From positions 25,994 through 89,993 of the forward strand of contig NZ_LZIF01000104.1 of assembly GCF_001667145.1 (NCBI RefSeq): 64,000 nt of DNA. The letters are read 5' to 3'. Below the pieces are notes generated by a model. The model was not told the origin of the DNA. It did not search any database and saw nothing but the letters and a program-made list of their open reading frames with translations. A program made the translations under genes and the position numbers. Below are positions 54,391 to 61,698 of this stretch, one piece after another. The stretch is from Mycobacterium sp. 852002-51971_SCH5477799-a. GTDB taxonomy: Bacteria > Actinomycetota > Actinomycetes > Mycobacteriales > Mycobacteriaceae. How positions within the stretch are numbered: position 1 is the first letter of the stretch; each line of letters opens with the position of its first letter.

Positions 54391-54419
54391 ACTTACAAAC
54401 AGGCTGCCTGTTCGTAAGT
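54391..54419. promoter_or_regulatory. TetR operator between alpha/beta hydrolase and tetR genes
   Basis: A 29-base palindrome centred on 54405: ACTTAC-AA-ACAGG-CTG-CCTGT-TC-GTAAGT. The outer 6-base and inner 5-base arms are perfect. It fills most of the 67-base divergent intergenic region, 15 bases before the TetR ATG and 25 before the hydrolase ATG, so binding would shut both promoters. Confidence 0.8.
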
Positions 54420-54433
54420 TACCAACAGGTTGT

Positions 54434-55042
54434 ATGGAAATCAAGAGACGGACCCAGGAAGAGCGCTCCGCGGCGACCCGCGATGCGCTGATTGCGGCTG
54501 CCCGCACGCTGTGGGGGCAGCGGGGCTACGCCGAAGTGGGGACGCCCGAGATCGCGACCGTCGCCGGGGTCACCCGGGGCGCGATGTACCACCAATTTGC
54601 CGACAAGGCAGCGCTTTTGCGCGAGGTGGTCGAGGTCGTCGAGCAGGATGTGATGGCGCGGATGGCCGTCGTGGTGGCCGAGTCCGGAGCCACCACCCCG
54701 GCGGAAGCGGTCCGGGCCGCCGTCGACGCGTGGCTCGACGTCTCGGGCGATCCCGAAGTGCGCCAGCTGATCCTGCTGGATGCACCGAGCGTGCTCGGCT
54801 GGGCAGAGTTTCGCGACGTCGCGCAGCGGTACAGCCTGGGCATGACCGAGCAGATGCTCACCGAGGCGATGCGGGCCGGCCAACTGGCCGAGCAACCGGT
54901 GCGGCCGCTGGCGCACGTGCTCATCGGCGCGCTCGACGAGGCGGCCATGGTCATCGCGACCGCCGACGACCGGGAGCGGACCCGCCAAGAAACCGGACAG
55001 GTGCTGCACCGGCTCATCGATGCGATGTTCGACGCGCGGTAA
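54434..55042 (+). CDS. TetR-family regulator diverging from alpha/beta hydrolase
   Basis: A 202-aa TetR protein. The start is taken as the ATG at 54434 (MEIKRRTQEERSAATRDAL), since the frame upstream runs through the operator. The helix-turn-helix is VGTPEIATVAGVTRGAMYHQ (about 36-55), with a typical ligand domain. Likely represses itself and the divergent hydrolase through the 54391-54419 palindrome. Confidence 0.9.
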   Translation: MEIKRRTQEERSAATRDALIAAARTLWGQRGYAEVGTPEIATVAGVTRGAMYHQFADKAALLREVVEVVEQDVMARMAVVVAESGATTPAEAVRAAVDAWLDVSGDPEVRQLILLDAPSVLGWAEFRDVAQRYSLGMTEQMLTEAMRAGQLAEQPVRPLAHVLIGALDEAAMVIATADDRERTRQETGQVLHRLIDAMFDAR

Positions 55043-55093
55043 CGGCCATTAGTGGCGTCCGCAGCGGAAACCTCTGAATTCAAGCAACATTCG

Positions 55094-55726
55094 CTATCCG
55101 CTTTGAACCTCGGCGACGCCGGCGATGACGCCCTGGATCAGCCGGTCGAGGTGCTCGGGGTCGGAGACGACCGGCTGGCCGGCGACGAAGGTCAGCATGA
55201 TGCCGTTGATGAACGCCAGCGTGGCGGTCGCCTGGTCGTCGACCAGCGCCGGATCCGGCGGCCTGTCGGCGGGATGCCATTGGGTGACGACGTTGCGCGC
55301 CAGGGCGTAGAGCCGGTCCGCGGATTCGTTGAGGGCCGCGGCCAGTTCGGGGTCCCGGCCGGCGAGCAGCGCGAGTTCGTAGCGCGCCTTGGCGCGGGTC
55401 AACCAGGGTTCGCTGTTGACGTACATGACGATCCGGGCCAAGCCCGCGGTGCCGGTGAACTGTGTGTCGTGATCGGCCAGTTCGGTCATCATCGAGAAGT
55501 CGGCGAGGTCGAGCTCGGCCAGCCGTGTGGCCATGGCGTGCATCAGCGCCTTGCGGGTCCGAAAGTAGAACGACGTGGTGCCGGCCGGCACGCCGGCGTG
55601 GTCATCGACTTTCGGATGACTGACGCCGTGCACCCCGTTGGCACCCAGCAACTCGATCGCGGCGTCGGCGAGCTTGCGGCGCCGCTCCGGCGCATTGTGC
55701 TTTCTGCGTGCAGCGATACACCCCAG
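55094..55726 (-). CDS. TetR-family regulator, start codon unclear
   Basis: About 210 aa. The helix-turn-helix region reads VHGVSHPKVDDHAGVPAGTT then SFYFRTRKALMHA, and a ligand domain follows. No ATG, GTG or TTG occurs in frame just before the TetR N-terminus (ARRKHNAPERRRKLADAAIE); the open frame continues back into the lipase gene, which is clearly another protein. A CTG at 55726 is the most natural position, so a rare start, a frameshift or a missing first codon are possible. It follows the lipase gene on the same strand by 43 bases. Confidence 0.65.
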   Translation of the reverse strand: MGCIAARRKHNAPERRRKLADAAIELLGANGVHGVSHPKVDDHAGVPAGTTSFYFRTRKALMHAMATRLAELDLADFSMMTELADHDTQFTGTAGLARIVMYVNSEPWLTRAKARYELALLAGRDPELAAALNESADRLYALARNVVTQWHPADRPPDPALVDDQATATLAFINGIMLTFVAGQPVVSDPEHLDRLIQGVIAGVAEVQSG

Positions 55727-55769
55727 TTTATCCGGCGAAGGCGGCGGCGGCCCCGATCGCGCGAACCCG

Positions 55770-57059
55770 TTAGAACTGACCGCAGTTCGGTGTGGTGGGC
55801 TCGCCGTTGAAACGCGCGGCGATCCATTGCATGGCCGGTTCGCCGTCGACCAGCATCGGCAGCGCGTGATTGATGACGAGCTTGTTGAGGAAGGGCGGCT
55901 CTTCGTTGGTGCGGAATTCGACGTCGGCATCCTGGGCGCACCAGTCGCGGCCGAGCTGGTTGGCCGCGGTCCAGGGCACCAGTGGGTCATAGCGGTTGCT
56001 GTCGATCATCACCGGCGCGTTCGGTTTGAAGCGCCCGAGCCGTTGTGCCTCGAAGAGGCTGTTGAACGGCTCCTCGTTCACCAGCTGATTGATGTCCTCG
56101 GTGAAATAGGGCTGAATGTGGCGAAACATGAAGTCCAGCAGGGTTTGTCCGACGCATTGCCGCGAGACCGACTCCAGCATTGCCAGCCCGCGCGGTGTCA
56201 TCTTGGAACGAATGATGTCGGCGAATTCCGGATAGGCCGCCATGACGCTGTTGAGCGCATACCCGACTACACCGACGAGCGCGCTGCCGTCGGCGTAGGG
56301 CAACAGCTCCTTGAGGTTGGCCGGCGGCGCGCCGGCGTAGGTGCCCACGATGTGGAGTTCCGGGGCGTATTGGGAGGCGAGCTCGGCGGCCGACGCGGTC
56401 GCGCCACCGCCTTGCGAGTAACCCCAAAACGCCACCGGCCCATGCGGATCCAACGACGTCCCGGGCATCCGGATGGCCGCGCGGGCCGCGTCGAGCACGG
56501 CCTGACCCTCGGCCACCCGGCCCACGTAGGTGTGCATGGATGGGGTGCCCAGCCCCTGGTAATCGGTCATCACGATGGCGAAGCCGCGCGCGACCATGGT
56601 CGCGACGAACAGCTCCTCGTAGTTGAACATGATGTCCCAGCCACCCGAATAGTGGATGCCCTGGTTGAACATTCGCGACGGCGCGCACTGATTGCCCTGG
56701 CCCTGGGTGCCGGGCGCGTAGCTGATCAGTGGCCGCGGTCCGAGCCCGGGCCAGTCGTTGTAGGGCTCGAAGTAGGTGCCCGTTACCGCGATCGGGTTGC
56801 CCCGCGTATCGGTGCTGCGGTACATGATCCGGGTGCCGGTGGCCATGATCGCACCCAGTTGTCCGGAGGGTTCCAGCACCAGCCGCGACGGCTCGGTGCG
56901 GATCAGATCGCCCGGCTGGCCCGGCGGCAGCGGCTCCGGCGGGGTGTAGAAGTCCGCGTACTGCGGTTCGTCACCGCCGTCGGCCCGCGCATTTCCCATT
57001 CCCACGAGCGCGCACGCAATTATCAGCAGTACTGCGAAAACTCCCCCGGCCCGATGCAT
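55770..57059 (-). CDS. Secreted lipase (fungal-type LIP family)
   Basis: A 429-aa secreted esterase/lipase. The ATG at 57059 (MHRAGGVFAVLLIIACALVG) begins a clear signal peptide cleaved near ARA-D; the upstream extension to 57101 lacks this. The nucleophile elbow is GYSQGG, and DYQGLGT and a late NRYDPLVPW supply oxyanion and Asp regions, with a His near INHALPM. Family members hydrolyse triglycerides or polymer esters at the cell surface. A long AT-rich palindrome is 38-65 bases upstream. Confidence 0.9.
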   Translation of the reverse strand: MHRAGGVFAVLLIIACALVGMGNARADGGDEPQYADFYTPPEPLPPGQPGDLIRTEPSRLVLEPSGQLGAIMATGTRIMYRSTDTRGNPIAVTGTYFEPYNDWPGLGPRPLISYAPGTQGQGNQCAPSRMFNQGIHYSGGWDIMFNYEELFVATMVARGFAIVMTDYQGLGTPSMHTYVGRVAEGQAVLDAARAAIRMPGTSLDPHGPVAFWGYSQGGGATASAAELASQYAPELHIVGTYAGAPPANLKELLPYADGSALVGVVGYALNSVMAAYPEFADIIRSKMTPRGLAMLESVSRQCVGQTLLDFMFRHIQPYFTEDINQLVNEEPFNSLFEAQRLGRFKPNAPVMIDSNRYDPLVPWTAANQLGRDWCAQDADVEFRTNEEPPFLNKLVINHALPMLVDGEPAMQWIAARFNGEPTTPNCGQF

Positions 57060-57096
57060 TACGGAACGGTAACAATCACCGGGCCGCCAGCGGAAG

Positions 57097-57124
57097 ACCA
57101 ATCTCTAAATTTTTAGAGATTGGT
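57097..57124. promoter_or_regulatory. 28-base AT-rich perfect palindrome upstream of lipase
   Basis: Arms ACCAATCTCTAAA (57097-57109) and TTTAGAGATTGGT (57112-57124) pair perfectly around TT. It is strikingly AT-rich for this genome and 38-65 bases before the lipase ATG, on the side where a promoter must be. A T-run follows only on the plus strand, where no gene ends, so it is more likely an operator (perhaps for the TetR encoded after the lipase) than a terminator. Confidence 0.6.
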
Positions 57125-57190
57125 TTTTCCTACCGATGCTGCTGCGAAACGGTTACGTCACCCGTACGGGCGTTTCGCCGACCCAAGTTG

Positions 57191-58306
57191 TCAATGTCCT
57201 TGCCGGAGCGCATGACCCGCCGTCGCGAACTGGCTGATCGCAGCGGCCGCCACTTCGGCGCCGTCGCCCCGGCGGATCTGCGCACCGAACTTTCCAGCCG
57301 ATTCCCGGTAGGTCGGGTCCTGCAGCACCGCGCTGATCGCTGCGCGGATGCGCCGCACGCCGGCGTGCTTGCGAAGTAAGATCCCCGCGCCGAGGCTCTG
57401 GATAGCAGCACCAACGCGACGCTGGTCGATCAGCGCGTTGGCAGGCATGATCACCAGGGGCACACCAAAAGACAGCGCCCGCATCGCCGTGCTGTGTCCG
57501 CCATGGCCGACGACCAAGGAGGCGGAGGCCAAAACCTCGCCATGGTCCAGCCAAGCATGCATCGATGTGTTCGCCGGCACGCGCAGCCCAGACGAATCGA
57601 TGGCCGGTCCGAACGTTACCGTCGCACGCACGGGCAGGGGTTCGATGGCGTCGAGGATCCTTTGCAGCATGCGACGCTGACCCGCGTAAGCGCAGGTGCT
57701 CAGGCTGACGAGAATCCTGGGTACCGGCTGAGGGGTCGTTGCAATCGGAATGCCTTGCCAGACAACGCCGACATGGCGGACCGCGGGGACGCCGCGCACC
57801 GGGTCGAGTTCGGCGCGGGCGGTGACGATGTGCAGCGCCCCGGTTCGCTCGAGGTGGCCGGCCGGGGTGCCCTTGAGGCGCAGGAGCCATCCGATCGGAC
57901 CGGCGGCAAGGTCTTGCAGGGTCCGATGAAAGCAGTGCCCGAAGACCACTGTCGGGAAGCCTTGTGCCGCTACTTCGTGAACGGCAGCGGTCAGTATTAC
58001 GTCGACCACCACCACGTCGGCACGGTGCCGGCGCGCGGCCCGCACCGCATCCCGGCCCAGTTGGCGTTCCATAGCGACGCGGGTCATGCTGAGCATCATG
58101 CCAAGCAACGACCGCTGCACGGTCGGGTCGAAATTGGTTGCGGACGTGAATGTCTCGAACGGAAACCCGTCGTCCTCCACGCGCTGACGGACGCCCTGGT
58201 GACCGACGAAACGGACCTCGGCGCCATGGGCCCGCAGCGCCCCCGCGACTGCCAGCTGCGGCGGAATGTTGCCGCCGCCGTCGAAAACGACAAACAGAAC
58301 CTTCAT
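57191..58306 (-). CDS. Family 1 glycosyltransferase (UGT/MGT-like)
   Basis: A 371-aa GT-B enzyme transferring a sugar from a nucleotide donor to a small lipophilic acceptor. The N-terminus MKVLFVVFDGGGNIPPQLAV is the acceptor-side start. The donor motif near the C-terminus is VVGHGGHSTAMRALSFGVPL then VIMPANALIDQRRVG. The start overlaps the TetR stop (ATGA), so the TetR gene is upstream in the same operon. Acceptor unknown: macrolide, flavonoid or envelope lipid are possible. Confidence 0.88.
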   Translation of the reverse strand: MKVLFVVFDGGGNIPPQLAVAGALRAHGAEVRFVGHQGVRQRVEDDGFPFETFTSATNFDPTVQRSLLGMMLSMTRVAMERQLGRDAVRAARRHRADVVVVDVILTAAVHEVAAQGFPTVVFGHCFHRTLQDLAAGPIGWLLRLKGTPAGHLERTGALHIVTARAELDPVRGVPAVRHVGVVWQGIPIATTPQPVPRILVSLSTCAYAGQRRMLQRILDAIEPLPVRATVTFGPAIDSSGLRVPANTSMHAWLDHGEVLASASLVVGHGGHSTAMRALSFGVPLVIMPANALIDQRRVGAAIQSLGAGILLRKHAGVRRIRAAISAVLQDPTYRESAGKFGAQIRRGDGAEVAAAAISQFATAGHALRQGH

Positions 58307-58929
58307 GGCGCCGCCCGCGCGTTGGCGCCCTGCGACACCGTGAGCACGCCGTCGGTCATCAGCTGCATGCGGTTGCGGACCTCGGCGACCGTCAGATGCC
58401 GGTCGCGCCGGAGCAGCTTCCAGCTGTATACGTCGGTGGCCACGACGAGCGCATCGATGATCCGATCCCGTTCAATGGGTTCGAGGGGCAACTCGTTGCC
58501 GAACACTTCCTCCACCCACTCGCGGTGCAGAGTCCTTCCGGCCTCGCACATCAGTCGCGCTCGCGGATCGTCATCCTCCTCGGCGAGCAGGCCGAGCACC
58601 ATGTCCCCGCGCCCCTCATAGTGTTCGATGAGCACCGTGATTGCGGTTTCAGGGTCGTCGGGTGGCGAGACTCTTTCGGCCAAGACGGCTTGGCGGACGG
58701 CCAAATATGCCGCCTCGATAAGCGATTCCCGGCTTCCGAAATGCCGAAGCACCGTCTTCACCGTGACGCCGGCGCGCTCGGCTACCGTGCCGAGCGTGAT
58801 GCCGAGCGATCGTTCCGCCACGACCGCATCGATGGCCGCCCCAACGATGGCGTTGCGGGTAGCCGCCGTCGACTCGTTGCGAGCTCGCATGTCGTAGCGT
58901 CGCGATTTCGCGTCCATGATGATGTACAT
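58303..58929 (-). CDS. TetR-family regulator co-transcribed with glycosyltransferase
   Basis: A 208-aa TetR. The helix-turn-helix is LGTVAERAGVTVKTVLRHFG, with a ligand domain after it. The ATG at 58929 (MYIIMDAKS) is preferred over a TTG at 58956, which lies inside the operator palindrome. A further ATG is at 58917. It probably represses its own operon, including the glycosyltransferase. Confidence 0.87.
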   Translation of the reverse strand: MYIIMDAKSRRYDMRARNESTAATRNAIVGAAIDAVVAERSLGITLGTVAERAGVTVKTVLRHFGSRESLIEAAYLAVRQAVLAERVSPPDDPETAITVLIEHYEGRGDMVLGLLAEEDDDPRARLMCEAGRTLHREWVEEVFGNELPLEPIERDRIIDALVVATDVYSWKLLRRDRHLTVAEVRNRMQLMTDGVLTVSQGANARAAP

Positions 58930-58940
58930 GAAACCATCAT

Positions 58941-58966
58941 TTGATGTCCCTGGCAATAGACATCAA
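58941..58966. promoter_or_regulatory. Operator palindrome upstream of tetR-glycosyltransferase operon
   Basis: Arms TTGATGTC (58941-58948) and GACATCAA (58959-58966) are a perfect 8-base inverted repeat with a 10-base spacer. It ends 12 bases before the TetR ATG, consistent with autoregulation. Confidence 0.7.
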
Positions 58967-59059
58967 CTTGCGGATCATCGAGAGCCGGTGTCGCGACGCG
59001 GGGTAGTGGAAACGGCCGAACTCGCTCGGACCGGCGACGATCGCGCCGGCGTCTGGGCG

Positions 59060-59869
59060 CTACGGGGTCTTGAGAAACACGTCGTTGAGCGTGACGGTGC
59101 GCAGGTTCCGGTCCCGGATGAAGTCGACGAGTTGCGGATAGACATGCGTGACCGGCAGATGATTGAGATGCCCGATGACGATGGCCTGCGGTGTGAAGTA
59201 TTGATCGGCCATCTGCACGATGTACTCCTCGGTGATCAATGTCGAATCCGACAGTGACCCCGACCATAGGGTGGGGACCTTGTAACCGAGGTCGGCGGCC
59301 ACCGCGTCCACGGCGGCGTTGCGTTTCGCGTACGGCGGGCGCCAGTACGGCTTCGCGCCGATGCCGTACGTGTTCTTCAGAAACGCGTCGTTGCGCGAGA
59401 GCTGTTCGGCTACTTGCTCTTTCGTCAGCGTAGTCATGTTCGGGTGTGACCAGGTGTGGTTGCCGAGCTGGATCTGACCGCTGTCTACCAACGGCCGCAG
59501 TAGGTCCAGGTTTTCGGTCCACGAGTCGTAGATCCCGTTGACGAAATAGGTCAGCCGTATGCCGGTGTCCTTGGCGAACTGCGTGTAGGCGCGCACCACC
59601 TCGCTGTTGACGCCGTCGTCGACCGTCAGCGCGAGCAGGTCACCCTCACCCGGGATCTTCATCAGGGCACCGCCGCCGGGCAGCGGGATGCGGGCACTGA
59701 GCGGCGGGGGCGGCAACAGGGCCTGCGGGGCGGTCGGGCCGGAGGTCGGTATGTCGGCCCCCGGGGCTTGGGCAAACGTGCGGGGCTGCGGATCGACGAT
59801 GAGCCGCGCGGCGCCTACGCCGGCGACGACGGACGCGGCGAGTGATCCAAGGAACTGGCGGCGGTTCAT
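59060..59869 (-). CDS. Tat-exported polysaccharide deacetylase (NodB/CE4)
   Basis: A 269-aa protein. The N-terminus MNRRQFLGSLAASVVAG is a twin-arginine signal, which supports the ATG at 59869 over 59878. The NodB domain has LALTVDDGVNSEV (metal/catalytic Asp pair), LGNHTWSHPNMT (metal His pair) and YWRPPYAKRN. It removes acetyl groups from glycan chains, perhaps peptidoglycan or another envelope polysaccharide. Folding before Tat export fits a metal enzyme. Confidence 0.9.
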   Translation of the reverse strand: MNRRQFLGSLAASVVAGVGAARLIVDPQPRTFAQAPGADIPTSGPTAPQALLPPPPLSARIPLPGGGALMKIPGEGDLLALTVDDGVNSEVVRAYTQFAKDTGIRLTYFVNGIYDSWTENLDLLRPLVDSGQIQLGNHTWSHPNMTTLTKEQVAEQLSRNDAFLKNTYGIGAKPYWRPPYAKRNAAVDAVAADLGYKVPTLWSGSLSDSTLITEEYIVQMADQYFTPQAIVIGHLNHLPVTHVYPQLVDFIRDRNLRTVTLNDVFLKTP

Positions 59870-60129
59870 GACTGACAAGCGAGCGCGTCGATCAAATGAT
59901 CACGCGGCGACAGCAATCGCGAGATCGGCCCGACTATTCGCCCGTTTATCGCGGCGCGCTGCGCAATAAGCGGGCTCCCGCAGGAACCGCCGTTGGTGCA
60001 CAACATCAAGGCCACAGCCGCGAACCGTACCATTCGCGGTGCCCGAATGTCGGCTCCGTTACGGGAGGGTCAGCTGAGAATTCTGATCGACATTGGTTGC
60101 TCCCGGTTCACGCGAGCCGACCAGCGCAA

Positions 60130-61524
60130 TCAATGCGGTTCCCCGACGGCGGCCCGCTGCGGCAGCTGCACCGGTTCGACATTGGGCGTGCCCAGCGTCG
60201 AGGCCAGCCAGGGCAGTGCCGTGGCAAACGCCTGAGCGGCGAACGGCCAGTCGTGCTTACCGGGTTGAGTAACGACCGCGCAGGCGATTCCGTGGGCGGC
60301 TCCGGCGGCGCACAGCGCGTTGGCGGCGGCGTCCTGTCCTTCCGGGTTCGCGGCCGGATCGGCGGTGGCGGCGCTGAGAGTGGGGCTGGCTTCCTCGGCG
60401 ACGTTGCTGGCTTCCGACGACGAGGGAACGTCGAACCATCCCGATAGGCCGGTGTAGTGGCCGTGCCGGTTCATGACGGTGATCGGGTCGAAGTCGGCCC
60501 ACGCGGCGCTGTTGCCGCCGAACAGCTTGGCGAGGGTGGCCTCTTTGGAACCGATGCTGGGCCCGCGATCACCGGCGATGTCCACGAACGCGCTGAATAT
60601 CTCCGGATGCATGACGGCCAAGTCGACGGCGCAGGTACCGCCCATGGACCATCCGGCGACCCCCCAATTGGCCCGGTCCGGATTCACGCCGAAGTTCGAC
60701 ACCATGAAGGGTTCGATGTCTTTCGTCAGATGGTCGGCGGCATTGCCGCGGGCGCCGTTGACGCACTCGGTGTCGTTGTCGAATGAGCCGGTGGGATCGA
60801 CGAACACCAGCACCGGAGAGAACCCGTGATGCGCGGCGGCGAAATTGTCGATCGCGGTGAATGCGCCGCCGGGGCCCAGCCAGTCGGCCGGGGTGTTGAA
60901 GGCGGAGCCGATCATCATGACCGTCGGCAGCCGGGGCGGCGGATTGCTGTTGAACCATGCCGGCGGCAGATAGACCAGTTCCCGGCGATGGGCGAAGTGG
61001 GAGCCGTTGTCGTCGATGTCCACCGGCACCACCACGCCTTTGGTCGGCCTGGTGCCCGCGACCTGCATCTCGGTGACCCGCAGCCGGTCGATCTGGTCGG
61101 GCAACGGGACCGACGTCAGCTGATTCCACGCGGCGAGCACGGTGGGGAAGTAGCCGACCCATCCGTTCAAGGCCAGGCCCGCGCACAGGACGCACAGGGG
61201 CACCGATAGCACCGCGAACCCGCGGCGCCACCAGCGGGTGCCCGGCCAGCCCACCAGCGTGACCGCGGCGGCCAACCCGCCCAACGCGATCCATAGCCAC
61301 AGCGCCGTCGGCGCCGGATCCCCCGCCACCCCGAGCGAGGTGATGTACCAGTACGCCAGCGCGGTCAGCGCGACGGCCGCGACCAACGCCACCGGCAGCA
61401 CCCGCTTCAGCCAGCGCCGCGAACGCCAGCGGATCGCGACGATCAACACCAGCAGAGCCAGGCCCTGCACGGCCGGCGGAAACCAGCCGTGCAGCAGGGA
61501 CAATTGTCCGAAGAACTGCTCCAA
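60130..61524 (-). CDS. Membrane-anchored esterase (putative esterase/mycolyltransferase-like fold)
   Basis: A 464-aa protein. About four transmembrane helices occupy residues 15-130. An extracytoplasmic alpha/beta hydrolase domain of the esterase-D/antigen-85-like type follows, with nucleophile elbow GWSMGG and a late His in PGKHDWPFAAQAF. TTG start at 61524; no better start was found. Such proteins act on cell-envelope lipids, but mycolyltransferase activity cannot be claimed. Confidence 0.82.
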   Translation of the reverse strand: MEQFFGQLSLLHGWFPPAVQGLALLVLIVAIRWRSRRWLKRVLPVALVAAVALTALAYWYITSLGVAGDPAPTALWLWIALGGLAAAVTLVGWPGTRWWRRGFAVLSVPLCVLCAGLALNGWVGYFPTVLAAWNQLTSVPLPDQIDRLRVTEMQVAGTRPTKGVVVPVDIDDNGSHFAHRRELVYLPPAWFNSNPPPRLPTVMMIGSAFNTPADWLGPGGAFTAIDNFAAAHHGFSPVLVFVDPTGSFDNDTECVNGARGNAADHLTKDIEPFMVSNFGVNPDRANWGVAGWSMGGTCAVDLAVMHPEIFSAFVDIAGDRGPSIGSKEATLAKLFGGNSAAWADFDPITVMNRHGHYTGLSGWFDVPSSSEASNVAEEASPTLSAATADPAANPEGQDAAANALCAAGAAHGIACAVVTQPGKHDWPFAAQAFATALPWLASTLGTPNVEPVQLPQRAAVGEPH

Positions 61525-61698
61525 CGGTCGTGACCTTTGCTAGATCGATCGCTGCGCGCGGGTGAGATGAGTATCGAGGGGCCGGTCGGGGTCACCGAAG
61601 GCGGCGGCCGGACCAACTATCCCATACGATCCCGGCCCGTCACCCGACCGTTTCTGCGTGTGGGCCGAACGAATGTGCGCGGCTTCGGGCTAGCCGAT

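Noticed and set aside
57097..57128. Hairpin plus T-run read as a rho-independent terminator
   Set aside because: The T-run is on the plus strand, where no gene ends nearby; minus-strand genes lie on both sides. An operator is more consistent.
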